Shown piece by piece: positions 8,480-18,445 of a stretch of 64,000 bases of DNA. Under the pieces are notes generated by a model that worked only from the letters and a program-made list of their open reading frames with translations, did not search any database and was not told the origin of the DNA. The DNA is from UBA7359 sp963976795 (lineage in GTDB: Bacteria; Pseudomonadota; Gammaproteobacteria; Eutrophobiales; Eutrophobiaceae). Within the stretch, counting starts at the first letter, position 1. Each line of letters opens with the position of its first letter. Location of the stretch: positions 1-64,000 of the forward strand of contig CAXBLT010000017.1 of NCBI GenBank assembly GCA_963976795.1. Reading direction: 5' to 3'. Made by a program: the position numbers and the translations under genes.

Positions 8480-11311
8480 ATGCCTGTCAACCCAGAACAA
8501 GACTTAAAACCTAGCCTTGGTAGCGTAGAAACCCACTTCCTTAAGATTAACCAACAGCGAATCGAACTCACCCGCCAGGGACTCAGTGAGCGCCAAGCCA
8601 AATTTATTGAGCTTTTGCCTCTCCTTTTTCATGAGAATAACCCAAGTCTGCCGGGTTATATTAACGATGCTACGCCAGCAGGTATATCCGAATACGCCCC
8701 AGAACAGTCAACGATAAAAATCGCCAAAGGTTTTTTTAAGGACTACAAAATAACTCGGCGTGCACGCCGGATTATGGATATACATGGTATATATTTTATG
8801 GGTAGCAGTGGCTCGATAGCTTATAACAGCAAAAGTGATTTTGATGTCTGGTTATTACATTCCTCATCATTGGATGCAGACGCCATAGACCTTGTTCAGA
8901 AAAAAGCCAGTGCCATTGAACAGTGGGCCGATCAAGAACTGCACCTCGAAGTGCACTTTTTTGTTTTCTCAGCAGAAGAATTTAAGCACGGAGTACAACA
9001 AGGACTGTCTTCAGAGAGTAGTGGTTCTGCTCAACATTATCTATTACTGGATGAATTTTATCGTTCCAGTTTATTAATCGCTGGAAAAATACCCACATGG
9101 TGGCTGGTGCCCCCAGAACACGAACAGCGTTATGATGTTTATATCGAAGAAATGGCCCAGAAAGGCAAGATTAAACCTACAGACAGTATTGATTTTGGTG
9201 CTGTTGCAGATATACCCGCATCAGAATTTTTTGGCGCAGCCGTATGGCAACTCTATAAAAGCATTCATTCACCCTATAAATCACTAATGAAACTTCTACT
9301 TATGGAAGTTTATGCGAGCGAATATCCTTCAATACCATTATTAAGCATGATGTTTAAAGAAGCCGTATATCAAGGTGTCGAAACGCTTGATGACCTTGAT
9401 CCCTACTTAATGATGTATAAAAAGGTCGAAGAATACTTAATGGTTAGAAATCAGCGTGAACGTCTTGAGCTATTTCGACAATGTTTTTACGTAAAAATAA
9501 AAGAGCCGCTGAGTCACGAAGTTAAAAAGAAAAGTTGGCGCAGAGATCTATTCAAGCAAGTAGTACTGGATTGGGGCTGGACACAAGATCAATTCAAGAC
9601 AATGGATACTAAGAATGAATGGCAAATCAATATGATTGCCCAGCAACGAAATCGCTTAATGAATGCTTTAACCGAAAGTTATCGTTTCCTCTCCGCATTT
9701 GCCAGAAAAAACACCGAAGTCTCTCGAGTTAGCCAGACGGAGTTGCATGTCCTGGGCCGTAAACTATATGTTGCATTTGAGCGTAAGGCTGGCAAGGTCG
9801 ATATTATTAACCGTAATAATGACACCAACATAAACTATTCTAAAATCACGATTTACCAAAAGAAAAATCCGTCAGGAAAAGATAGCTGGCAAATGTATCA
9901 GGGCCATATAAATGTACAAGTTATCAATGATTACAAGCCTATCAAACGTGCGAACAGTGTCATCGAATTAGTTACATGGGCCTATTTTAATAAGATTATA
10001 GACTCTCACTCCGCTATATCGTTAACTAATAGTGATGAGTTAACCGTTAAAGAATTAAGACAAATCCTCATGTCTTTTGAAGAAGAATTTCCATCCCGGC
10101 AACTACCGGAAGCTGATTTTAATTCACTCAATCAGGCAGCGCAGGTACAGCATGCTTGTGTTTACATTAATGTAGGCTACATTCCGCAAGGCGGCACAAA
10201 AGATACTGTCCATCATGTCTCAAGTGTTAGAGACAATATACTCAGCTATGGTGGTCAGCATAGCAATCTTGCCTATAGCTTTGATTTACTAATATGCACC
10301 ACTTGGGAAGAATTACTGACATTCAGATTTGAAGGAACCGATGCATTATTACAATGTATTTGTGAGTACTTGCGTTGGACAACACTTGGTGGCGCATCAA
10401 GGCCACCTGAGTTAAACGCCTTTAGTTACTCATCGAGCTATGGCTCAAGCATTACTCGGCGTATTGAAGAAATCATGCTTAATATCACTTCTGAATACTA
10501 TGGAAAACAGCTACACGAAAACACACGTTATGTCATCGAGATTGAAGACTCTCATCACATTCTTTTCAATGAAGAAGGTCGTCTGCAATATAAATACATT
10601 GGTTCTGACACCCACTTGTTACGTAGTCTAGCCACTCCCAATAGTAAATTCAGCCCCGTTTTTTTCGATAATAAAACACATGGTAGCAACGTCATTCGGG
10701 ACTTATTTAAATACAATAAACCTGAGTGCATACAACTATTTTATTCAACGAATAACAATATGGCCGACATCTACATTATTGATGAAAATGGTTCTTTATT
10801 TTTTCAGACCATACCGTTTCATGATAGTCAGGCATTGATCAATCATTTTGATCTTTTCTTCAAGGCGACAATTAATCGACGCACATTTCTCATACTAGAT
10901 TCAGAATCAAACATTGATACTCTGGAGATTGAATTTTATTCAATCCATTATGACAAAACAGGAAAACTAAACATAAAGAAAATAGACACTAAAATCCGGG
11001 AAAACAATCGCCGTTTCTTCAATATACAGGTCATTGGTAGTCCGGACGACGAACATAACTCCTTATGTGTCTTCTGCGAAGATACAGAGTTTTCCTTTAT
11101 AGAACATGGTAAAGACTTATTTAATGTAGTTGCCAATCACATCATAAAACAGCGTGCTAACGGTCAAAAGTATCCTATCTATATTACCGATATTGATATA
11201 TCACGCGGTCTTATAAACCAGATTGAACCAAAAAGTCTACAAACCGTACATTATCTGAATTATAAAAAACGTATTGAAGACAAACTCAATCAAGCTATCG
11301 CAATAAGCTAA
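8480..11311 (+). CDS. cyaA: Class I adenylate cyclase
   Basis: CyaA makes cAMP from ATP. This is the enterobacterial/pseudomonad class I type: the N-terminal nucleotidyltransferase domain has GSSGS (108-112) followed by SDFD (119-122), the Gly-Ser and Asp-x-Asp pattern of the pol-beta superfamily active site. The remaining part, up to residue 943, is the long regulatory region of the class. It is about 95 residues longer than the E. coli enzyme, close to pseudomonad homologues from memory. It stands alone, divergent from glyA, and implies a CRP-type regulator elsewhere. Confidence 0.95.
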   Translation: MPVNPEQDLKPSLGSVETHFLKINQQRIELTRQGLSERQAKFIELLPLLFHENNPSLPGYINDATPAGISEYAPEQSTIKIAKGFFKDYKITRRARRIMDIHGIYFMGSSGSIAYNSKSDFDVWLLHSSSLDADAIDLVQKKASAIEQWADQELHLEVHFFVFSAEEFKHGVQQGLSSESSGSAQHYLLLDEFYRSSLLIAGKIPTWWLVPPEHEQRYDVYIEEMAQKGKIKPTDSIDFGAVADIPASEFFGAAVWQLYKSIHSPYKSLMKLLLMEVYASEYPSIPLLSMMFKEAVYQGVETLDDLDPYLMMYKKVEEYLMVRNQRERLELFRQCFYVKIKEPLSHEVKKKSWRRDLFKQVVLDWGWTQDQFKTMDTKNEWQINMIAQQRNRLMNALTESYRFLSAFARKNTEVSRVSQTELHVLGRKLYVAFERKAGKVDIINRNNDTNINYSKITIYQKKNPSGKDSWQMYQGHINVQVINDYKPIKRANSVIELVTWAYFNKIIDSHSAISLTNSDELTVKELRQILMSFEEEFPSRQLPEADFNSLNQAAQVQHACVYINVGYIPQGGTKDTVHHVSSVRDNILSYGGQHSNLAYSFDLLICTTWEELLTFRFEGTDALLQCICEYLRWTTLGGASRPPELNAFSYSSSYGSSITRRIEEIMLNITSEYYGKQLHENTRYVIEIEDSHHILFNEEGRLQYKYIGSDTHLLRSLATPNSKFSPVFFDNKTHGSNVIRDLFKYNKPECIQLFYSTNNNMADIYIIDENGSLFFQTIPFHDSQALINHFDLFFKATINRRTFLILDSESNIDTLEIEFYSIHYDKTGKLNIKKIDTKIRENNRRFFNIQVIGSPDDEHNSLCVFCEDTEFSFIEHGKDLFNVVANHIIKQRANGQKYPIYITDIDISRGLINQIEPKSLQTVHYLNYKKRIEDKLNQAIAIS

Positions 11312-11386
11312 TCGGTCAACATTCTGGAGAATATGACAGCAGACTAAAGTATAATCACACGTTGGTATTAATACTTTGGTGTCATC

Positions 11387-12262
11387 GTGTCAGAAACAGA
11401 CAAATTAGTAAAACGGCTAGACTCATTACTTGATAAGATTGAACCCTTTATTCCGGACTTACCAAAGGGTATAAACAAGTTTAATGGTGGTGCATTCCGC
11501 TGGCAAAGCTATGGACATAGCGGTCTTTTTCATGAGATTAAACACGCAACGAAAATAAGACTCTCGGACTTACAATGCATAAATAGACAAAAAGAAAAGA
11601 TCGACCTCAATACACGTCAATTTATGTCAAATCTTCCTGCAAACAATGTTCTACTCTGGGGGCCCAAAGGAACCGGAAAATCCTCCTTAATAAAAGCCCT
11701 GTTGAATGAATATAAAGCTGAGGGTTTAAACTTGATTGAGGTTGAAAAAAATAACCTGGGAGATCTAAGAATTATTATTGAACAACTGAGTGAGAAGGCA
11801 GCACATTTTGTTCTTTACTGCGATGACTTATCATTTGAAGCGGATGACCCCAGTTACAAGGCCATCAAGGTCGTATTAGATGGCTCCTTGAGTCAGACTC
11901 CTGATAATATATTGATCTACGCGACATCAAATCGTCGCCATTTATTACCCGAAATGATGAGTGAAAATGTTTCCAGCCAAAATATCCATGGCGAATTACA
12001 TCTGAACGAAGCAATTGAAGAAAAATTATCCTTATCAGAACGGTTCGGCGTATGGTTAGCATTCCACCCTTTTAATCAGGATCAATATCTAGAGATTGTA
12101 GATTACTGGTTAAGCAAATTTGATTTTGTCAGTAAAGATATGGAAGCTGTCCGCAAGGCCTCACTAAAATGGGCGCTTGAACATGGTTCGCGTAGTGGTC
12201 GATCTGCCTGGCAATTTGCTAGAGATTGGGTCGGTCAAAACAAATTAAAAAACGGAATATGA
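11387..12262 (+). CDS. DUF815-family AAA+ ATPase
   Basis: A 291-residue P-loop ATPase with Walker A GPKGTGKS at 92-99 and a Walker B-like strand LYCDDLSFE. The C-terminal half has the pattern IYATSNRRHLLPE and LSERFGVWLAFHPFNQDQYL, characteristic of the DUF815 family (COG2607). These proteins have no settled function. The start is a GTG at 11387; no upstream ATG fits. Its stop overlaps the hpt start as ATGA (12259-12262), so it belongs to the purine-salvage operon that follows. Confidence 0.88.
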   Translation: MSETDKLVKRLDSLLDKIEPFIPDLPKGINKFNGGAFRWQSYGHSGLFHEIKHATKIRLSDLQCINRQKEKIDLNTRQFMSNLPANNVLLWGPKGTGKSSLIKALLNEYKAEGLNLIEVEKNNLGDLRIIIEQLSEKAAHFVLYCDDLSFEADDPSYKAIKVVLDGSLSQTPDNILIYATSNRRHLLPEMMSENVSSQNIHGELHLNEAIEEKLSLSERFGVWLAFHPFNQDQYLEIVDYWLSKFDFVSKDMEAVRKASLKWALEHGSRSGRSAWQFARDWVGQNKLKNGI

Positions 12263-12813
12263 CGAAAGAATCTATTACTACTGAAAACGCGCAGGCTGTG
12301 TTACATGATGCTGAGCAACTCTATAGCGAAAATGATGTTGAACAAGCTATTGCTAACATCGCCATAGCCATTACGGAAAAACTATCTACTGATAATCCAA
12401 TAGTTTTGCCGGTGATGAATGGGGGCTTGATACTAGGCGGGAAACTAATACCGCAACTCGATTTCCCCTTACAGGTCGATTATATACATGCAACGCGTTA
12501 TCGCGGTGCGACTAGTGGTAGCGAGTTACACTGGTTAAAGAGAGCAGAAATACCCTTGCAGGACAGAACTATTTTATTAATCGATGACATTCTTGATCAA
12601 GGCATAACACTTGCCGCAATAATCGATGACTGTTACAAACGTGGTGCTAATAAAGTACTCACCGCAGTACTGGCAGAAAAGATAATAGAACAGGACAAAC
12701 CACTCAAGACTGCAGATTTTACGGGCTTAAAACTACCTGACCGCTATGTCTTTGGAAGTGGAATGGATTATCATGAATACCATCGTAACTTAACGGGTAT
12801 TTATGCCATATGA
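12259..12813 (+). CDS. hpt: Hypoxanthine-guanine phosphoribosyltransferase
   Basis: Transfers phosphoribose from PRPP to hypoxanthine or guanine, giving IMP or GMP. The PRPP-binding motif is seen as ILLIDDILDQGITL, and the N-terminal PVMNGGLILGGKL is the conserved pyrophosphate-loop region. The start chosen at 12259 overlaps the stop of the ATPase gene by 4 bp; a frame upstream to 12226 would overlap it by 37 bp. It is followed with another 4-bp overlap by a methylthioinosine phosphorylase-like gene whose purine product could be this enzyme's substrate. Confidence 0.92.
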   Translation: MTKESITTENAQAVLHDAEQLYSENDVEQAIANIAIAITEKLSTDNPIVLPVMNGGLILGGKLIPQLDFPLQVDYIHATRYRGATSGSELHWLKRAEIPLQDRTILLIDDILDQGITLAAIIDDCYKRGANKVLTAVLAEKIIEQDKPLKTADFTGLKLPDRYVFGSGMDYHEYHRNLTGIYAI

Positions 12814-13562
12814 GTAAAATTGCAATCATAGGTGGCAGCGGTTTGACAGAGCTGCCGGGCTTACAAATCATTGATAAGATCGAAAGAGAAACTCCATGGG
12901 GAAAACCTTCTGCAACCATTACCATTGGCAAGGTAAATAATCTTGAAATTTTATTTCTACCGCGCCATGGCAACCCCCATACGATTCCACCACACAAAGT
13001 TAATTACCGCGCAAACCTTTGGGCGTTACATGAAAGCAGTGTCAGCAAGATAATTGCGGTTAATGCAGTTGGCGGTATTACGCAAAAAATGACACCCTGC
13101 CGTATAGTAATACCCGACCAACTCATCGACTATACTCATGGTCGTTCAGATAGCTTTTACGAAGAGAACCTGTCTGAGGTAAAACACATCGACTTTACAA
13201 ACCCTTATTCAGAAATATTACGCCGGCAATTAATAAATGCCGCAACAGAAGCTAAAATCGATATTGTTAGCACAGGAACATATGCTGTAACCCAAGGACC
13301 CAGGTTGGAAACAGCTGCGGAAGTAGCTCGTCTGGAAAAAGACGGTAACAACATCGTGGGTATGACGAGTATGCCAGAAGCTAGTTTAGCCAGAGAATTG
13401 GACATAGAATACGCCTGTTGCGCATTGGTCGTTAACTGGGCAGCAGGTAAAACCGATGAAGTCATTACGATGGAAGTAATAGAACATAATTTAACTGAGG
13501 GGTTGGAGAAAGTACAAAACTTGATAGCAAACTTCATTAATAATGAATCAACTATCAAGTAA
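12810..13562 (+). CDS. S-methyl-5'-thioinosine phosphorylase-like enzyme (MTAP/PNP family)
   Basis: A 250-residue trimeric-type purine nucleoside phosphorylase: IIGGSGL at the N-terminus (phosphate site), RHGNPHTIPPHKVNYRANLWAL, and TYAVTQGPRLETAAE. MTA phosphorylases carry Asp in the purine-recognition loop (DYDCW in the human enzyme); here it reads NWAAG (about 209-213), with Asn as in 6-oxopurine phosphorylases. This favours methylthioinosine over methylthioadenosine, as in the Pseudomonas enzyme. The hpt gene directly upstream (ATGA overlap 12810-12813) and the mtaD deaminase at 32 kb fit this reading. Specificity is inferred, not shown. Confidence 0.85.
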   Translation: MSKIAIIGGSGLTELPGLQIIDKIERETPWGKPSATITIGKVNNLEILFLPRHGNPHTIPPHKVNYRANLWALHESSVSKIIAVNAVGGITQKMTPCRIVIPDQLIDYTHGRSDSFYEENLSEVKHIDFTNPYSEILRRQLINAATEAKIDIVSTGTYAVTQGPRLETAAEVARLEKDGNNIVGMTSMPEASLARELDIEYACCALVVNWAAGKTDEVITMEVIEHNLTEGLEKVQNLIANFINNESTIK

Positions 13563-13734
13563 ATTTATTGCTTGTCCCTATTGTGGTGAAAAAATAGAAA
13601 TTGTCATTGATTGCAGTGTCTCTGAACAACACTATATAGAAGATTGCGAAGTGTGTTGTCGACCAATAACTTTATCAGTGTCGGTTGATGAAAATGAAGA
13701 AGTCGTTGTATATCCTAAACACGAAAATGAGTAA
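13543..13734 (+). CDS. CPXCG-motif cysteine-rich protein
   Basis: A 63-residue protein with two cysteine pairs, CPYC at 11-14 and CEVC at 35-38, and a compact beta-rich sequence in between, so probably a small zinc ribbon. It matches the CPXCG family of uncharacterised gammaproteobacterial proteins. It overlaps the end of the phosphorylase gene by 20 bp, which puts it in the same transcript. No function can be given. Confidence 0.85.
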   Translation: MNQLSSKFIACPYCGEKIEIVIDCSVSEQHYIEDCEVCCRPITLSVSVDENEEVVVYPKHENE

Positions 13735-13763
13735 TAAATATTTCTAATGATGGAAAATTAACT

Positions 13764-14234
13764 ATGAAATATAGTCTACTAATATTATTTATTTTAAGCT
13801 TGATCGCATGTGAGCAAACAGAGCTTAGTTGGCATACTATCAACGCAGAGATACAGAAAAAGTTTCCGGAAATAGAACGCATCACGATCAATGAGCTAAA
13901 TGCAAAAGATCATGCAAACATAATTCTCATTGATGTTAGAAAAAAAGAAGAATTTATGGTCAGCCATATTGCTGGCGCAATAAATCTGACAGATCCCTTT
14001 GACATTGCAGAAATAGCATCAGAATCAGAGAAAGATGTTGTCGTCTATTGTTCAGTCGGCTACCGCTCAGCAGCAGTCGTACATGAATTGAAAAATCTAG
14101 GCATTAGTAATGCGGTAAATCTAGAAGGGTCCATCTTTGCCTGGTCTAATGCAGGTCTGCCGCTTGTCAACAAAGCAGGCCGTACTCGTGACGTACATCC
14201 CTACGATGAATATTGGGGGCAACTACTGGATTAA
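13764..14234 (+). CDS. Rhodanese-like lipoprotein
   Basis: A 156-residue protein with a lipoprotein signal (lipobox LIAC, 13-16) and one rhodanese domain. The catalytic loop is CSVGYRS (96-102), so the persulfide-forming cysteine (Cys96) is present; IDVRKKEEF and HIAGAINL are the other family motifs. It probably acts at the envelope as a sulfurtransferase, or by binding small thiols; the substrate is unknown. It ends 22 bp before the convergent csiV gene. Together with the 0.6-kb lipoprotein it is the second envelope sulfur-type domain in the window. Confidence 0.88.
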   Translation: MKYSLLILFILSLIACEQTELSWHTINAEIQKKFPEIERITINELNAKDHANIILIDVRKKEEFMVSHIAGAINLTDPFDIAEIASESEKDVVVYCSVGYRSAAVVHELKNLGISNAVNLEGSIFAWSNAGLPLVNKAGRTRDVHPYDEYWGQLLD

Positions 14235-14256
14235 CAGTAAAAGCCTGCCTATAAAC

Positions 14257-14952
14257 CTAATTACTAGACCTAAGTCTGCTCACTTGTAGAATCACACCAA
14301 ACATTGGGTGATCAAAGTAGTGGATCTCATTAAGTTTAATCTTCCGGGTTTCTTTAAGTTTTATCACTGTTTTATTTGTAGTGCCTACGAACGACTCTTC
14401 ACTGGTGCGAAGGATTTTATTCTCAGCGGGAAGGTCCTTGAAATATGAAAAATCAACATCAACATGTAAATAAAAACCACTTCTTATCCTGATTGATCCG
14501 TCAATAATTCTATTTAGTGGCATTAAATCATCTATAAATTCAGGCTCATCATCCAAGCCAGCTGATTCCGCAACAGGAATAGTCGAATTAGCATCCAGTT
14601 TCTGTAAATGAACGTAACGCGATTGCCTACGTTCCGTAGCTGGTTGTTGCCAGGATAGATGTATCAGTGGTCTGTATTGGCTAGAGAGTTTGAAAGCACG
14701 TTGCACACCATTTAAACGATTACGATCTTTAGGCAGAATCATATAGGGAAGCAGGCCATCGCTTGTCTCAGTTGCTTGCAGCTCAATCAAATTGTCTCTC
14801 ATGGAAAACGTTTCATTTTGCCATTGTTCACCATCCAAATCAGGATTGATCCTATCAAAGACAACGACTTCAACCTGATACCAGGATGCGGCTGTTACAG
14901 TAGGTGGAAAAACAAAAAGTAAAACGAGGAGACTAAGTTTAAAATGATTCAT
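14257..14952 (-). CDS. csiV: CsiV-family periplasmic protein
   Basis: A 231-residue secreted protein: residues 1-21 form a signal peptide (hydrophobic core then TVTA/ASWYQ), followed by YQVEVVVFDR, the typical start of the CsiV family. CsiV of Vibrio binds peptidoglycan and supports cell shape. The family gene commonly lies next to mfd, as here (7 bp gap). The name rests on this pattern and context; the sequence is otherwise poorly conserved. Confidence 0.8.
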   Translation of the reverse strand: MNHFKLSLLVLLFVFPPTVTAASWYQVEVVVFDRINPDLDGEQWQNETFSMRDNLIELQATETSDGLLPYMILPKDRNRLNGVQRAFKLSSQYRPLIHLSWQQPATERRQSRYVHLQKLDANSTIPVAESAGLDDEPEFIDDLMPLNRIIDGSIRIRSGFYLHVDVDFSYFKDLPAENKILRTSEESFVGTTNKTVIKLKETRKIKLNEIHYFDHPMFGVILQVSRLRSSN

Positions 14953-14959
14953 ATGCCTA

Positions 14960-17900
14960 TTATGCCGCGATCTTTAGTGCAATTTCATTAAAAAGATATT
15001 CTAATATCTGTAACCTTGATTCGGCATCGGGTAAGTCTTTACTAATCCTGAGCTTATCCTGTCCATCAAGTTTGTAACTACTCGGATCGGATTGAATCAA
15101 ATGGATAATACGTCCAGGGTCTATATTAGCATCTGGCAGGAAAAAGACCCGGCCACCCTTCAAGCCCATATCAATTTTACGAATACCCAGTGGACGTGCT
15201 AGTTGCTTGAGATTACTTACCGCAAATAGATTTTTAACCGCGTCTGGTAATAAACCGAATCTGTCGATCATTTCTTCCTTCAATTCATTAAGCTCCGAAC
15301 TTAATTTTGCACTAGCAATGCGTTTATACATGATTAAACGCATATGAACATCAGGCAGGAAGTCTTCAGGGATCAAGGCGGGGATGTGCAAGTCAATCTC
15401 AGCACCATGATCAAGTGGTCGATCTAACTCAGGCTGCTTACCTTCTTTCATAGCATGCACCGCTCTGTCCAGGAGTTCCATGTACAGACCAAAACCTATT
15501 TCTTGTATATGTCCGCTTTGCCCCTCACCTAGTATTTCACCTGCACCTCTTATCTCAAGATCATGCGTAGCCAGAGTAAAACCAATACCTAATTCTTCCA
15601 AAGCTTCTATGGCTTCAAGGCGTTTCACAGCATCCGCAGTCATGGCTTTACGTGACGGGACAATGAGGTAAGCATAGGCGCGATGATGTGAACGACCTAC
15701 TCGTCCACGTAATTGATACAACTGAGCCAAACCAAATTTATCAGCTCGGTTGATGATGATGGTATTCGCTGATGGGACATCGATGCCTGTTTCGATAATG
15801 GTTGTACAAACAAGAACATTAAAGCGACGGTGATAGAAATCCAACATGATCGATTCGAGTTGCTTCTCTGGCATTTGTCCATGCGCAAACTCAACTCGGG
15901 CTTCAGGTAAAAGTTTGCCTATTTCTTCTGCCGCCTTTTCTATGGTCTTGACTTCATTATGCAGATAAAAGACTTGACCTCCACGTTTGATTTCTCGCAA
16001 CATGGCTTCTTTTAATAAGGTGTCACTGCGTTCGCGTACAAAGGTTTTTACCGCAAGTCGCCTCGCTGGTGGTGTCGCAATGATAGAAAGTTCTCGTAGA
16101 TCTGACAGCGCCATATTTAATGTCCTGGGGATTGGCGTAGCCGTTAGCGTTAATACATCAATTTCTGCACGTAATGATTTGAATTTTTCTTTTTGCCGCA
16201 CACCGAAACGATGTTCCTCATCAATAATAATCAAACCCAGGTTTTTAAAGTTAATATCAGCTTGTAATAGCTTATGCGTACCGATAACTATGTCGGCTTT
16301 ACCATCCGCCATTGCAGATAAGGCAACGTCTTGTTCTTTTTTTGATCGGAAACGTGATAATAACTCAATGCGTACCGGCCATTCAGAAAATCGATCAACA
16401 AAATTTTGGTAGTGCTGTTGTGCTAACAAGGTCGTCGGCACCAATAAGGCAACTTGTTTTCCATTTTGTACGGCAATAAAGGCAGCACGCATTGCAACCT
16501 CTGTTTTACCAAATCCTGCGTCACCGCAAATTAATCTATCCATTGGTTTGTCACTGCGCATATCTTCTATCATGCTCTGAATGGCATCATATTGACCCGG
16601 TGTTTCTTCGAAAGGGAATTTTTGTGCGAAGACAAAGTACGCATCTTGGTCGAACTCGTAAGACTGCCCCTGTCTCGCCGCACGTCGCGCATGTAACTCT
16701 AATAGTTCTGCCGCAACATCATAGACCTTCTCTGCCGCTTTGCGTCGTGCCTTCTGCCATTGACCACTACCTAATTTATGTAACGGCGCATGTTCCGGAT
16801 CAACGCCGGTATAACGTGAGATCAACTCTAATGCCGCAACAGGGACATAAAGCTTATCGCCTTCTGCATACTCAAGGTGAATAAATTCACCAGGTATACC
16901 GCCAGCGTCAATGGTAATCAGTCCACAATAGCGACCGACACCATGATCTTCATGGACAACAGGTGAACCTACACTCAATTCTGTCAGGTTACGAACAACC
17001 GCTTCTGCATCTTGTTGCTTGCGTTTACGCAACCGTCGTTGCATAACACGTTCACCAAACAATTGTGCTTCAGTTATGATAGCAATATCAGGTTCATGCA
17101 TTATCAAGCCATTCTCAATGGGCATGATTGCAATAGCAAACTCAACATCACTCTGGAGGAAACTATCCCAATTTTCTATTTTAGCTGGTGCGCCACTGTG
17201 CTTGAATAATTCCATGATAGTCTCGCGACGACCTTGAGTTTCTGCTGCAATCAATACGCGACCATCGAACTCATTTAAAAAACGCCTGACTAATGCGAGA
17301 GGTTCTTTAGCTCGAGCATCTATTGAGAGGCTGGTTGGTAGTTCAGAGTTGAATTCAATATAAGCAGAACTGGATTCAGGCGATAGATTTACTATATGCA
17401 CCTGTGGGTAAAGTTTAAAAGCCGTATAAAGGTCGTTAATATTCAGAAAAACTTCTCGTGGCGGTAATATGGGTCTTTCCACATCGTAACGTTCTTGCTC
17501 ATACCGCGATTCAATATCTTCCCAGAATGTTTCAGCCGCTGCTTTAACGCCTTCATCTAATACGAGAATTGAATCTTCAGCGACATAATCAAATAAAATG
17601 CTGGTCTCTTCATAAAAGAGTGGCAAATAATACTCTATACCTGCTGGCGCGAGTGATTGGCTCACATCACGATAAACGGGGCATTGTGCCGGGTTACCTT
17701 CAAATCGCGCGCGCCAATTAGCACGAAAACGAGCGATTCCTTCATCCACCAATGCAACTTCTCTGGCGGGTAAAACACGTATCGATTCGACTTTATCAAT
17801 CGAGCGTTGTGTCTCAATATCAAAAGTGCGAATACTATCAACCTCATCATCGAATAAATCGATACGAAAAGGATTTATAGCTCCCATCGGGAATATATCG

Positions 17901-18433
17901 AGTAAAGATCCTCGTTTTGAAACTTCACCATGTTCAGTAACCTGATCAACAAAACGATAACCTTGTTGATTCAACTGTTTTCTAAAATCTTCAAGCTTGA
18001 TAAATTGGCCCACATCTAAAACCAGACTATTTGAAAACAAATAATCACAAGGAATTAGACGATGCATGATTGTGGTTATTGGGACAACCAAGATACCTTG
18101 TTTTGTATTGGGCAAATTAAACAGGGTTTGTAAACGGTCTGAAATGATATCCTGATAGGGAGAGAACAGATCATAAGGTAATGTCTCCCAATCAGGGAAA
18201 GTAATAACCGGAATTGAACTACTGTCTTTTATGTATACATTCAATTCATTAATAAGGTTAACTGCACTGATAGTATCGGCAGTAACTACAATGATTGGCT
18301 TTTTTGTTTGCATTGCCATATTGGCAATAGCAAGTGACCTTGCACTACCGTATAAACGAGACCAATTAATTCTTGATTGACCCGGCTCAGGCAACACTGG
18401 TGACAACACATTTTTTCGCACGAACTCAGACAT
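14960..18433 (-). CDS. mfd: Transcription-repair coupling factor
   Basis: Mfd removes RNA polymerase stalled at DNA lesions and recruits UvrA. The full 1157 residues are present: the UvrB-like N-terminal module, the RNA polymerase interaction domain (VHEDHGVGRYCGL onward), the RecG-like translocase with Walker A GDAGFGKT near residue 630 and the DEEH box (IIDEEHRFG), the QLRGRVGRS motif VI region, and the C-terminal TRCF domain. It lies 12 bp after pyrF and 7 bp before csiV on the same strand. Confidence 0.98.
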   Translation of the reverse strand: MSEFVRKNVLSPVLPEPGQSRINWSRLYGSARSLAIANMAMQTKKPIIVVTADTISAVNLINELNVYIKDSSSIPVITFPDWETLPYDLFSPYQDIISDRLQTLFNLPNTKQGILVVPITTIMHRLIPCDYLFSNSLVLDVGQFIKLEDFRKQLNQQGYRFVDQVTEHGEVSKRGSLLDIFPMGAINPFRIDLFDDEVDSIRTFDIETQRSIDKVESIRVLPAREVALVDEGIARFRANWRARFEGNPAQCPVYRDVSQSLAPAGIEYYLPLFYEETSILFDYVAEDSILVLDEGVKAAAETFWEDIESRYEQERYDVERPILPPREVFLNINDLYTAFKLYPQVHIVNLSPESSSAYIEFNSELPTSLSIDARAKEPLALVRRFLNEFDGRVLIAAETQGRRETIMELFKHSGAPAKIENWDSFLQSDVEFAIAIMPIENGLIMHEPDIAIITEAQLFGERVMQRRLRKRKQQDAEAVVRNLTELSVGSPVVHEDHGVGRYCGLITIDAGGIPGEFIHLEYAEGDKLYVPVAALELISRYTGVDPEHAPLHKLGSGQWQKARRKAAEKVYDVAAELLELHARRAARQGQSYEFDQDAYFVFAQKFPFEETPGQYDAIQSMIEDMRSDKPMDRLICGDAGFGKTEVAMRAAFIAVQNGKQVALLVPTTLLAQQHYQNFVDRFSEWPVRIELLSRFRSKKEQDVALSAMADGKADIVIGTHKLLQADINFKNLGLIIIDEEHRFGVRQKEKFKSLRAEIDVLTLTATPIPRTLNMALSDLRELSIIATPPARRLAVKTFVRERSDTLLKEAMLREIKRGGQVFYLHNEVKTIEKAAEEIGKLLPEARVEFAHGQMPEKQLESIMLDFYHRRFNVLVCTTIIETGIDVPSANTIIINRADKFGLAQLYQLRGRVGRSHHRAYAYLIVPSRKAMTADAVKRLEAIEALEELGIGFTLATHDLEIRGAGEILGEGQSGHIQEIGFGLYMELLDRAVHAMKEGKQPELDRPLDHGAEIDLHIPALIPEDFLPDVHMRLIMYKRIASAKLSSELNELKEEMIDRFGLLPDAVKNLFAVSNLKQLARPLGIRKIDMGLKGGRVFFLPDANIDPGRIIHLIQSDPSSYKLDGQDKLRISKDLPDAESRLQILEYLFNEIALKIAA

Positions 18434-18445
18434 TAAATTTGAAAC

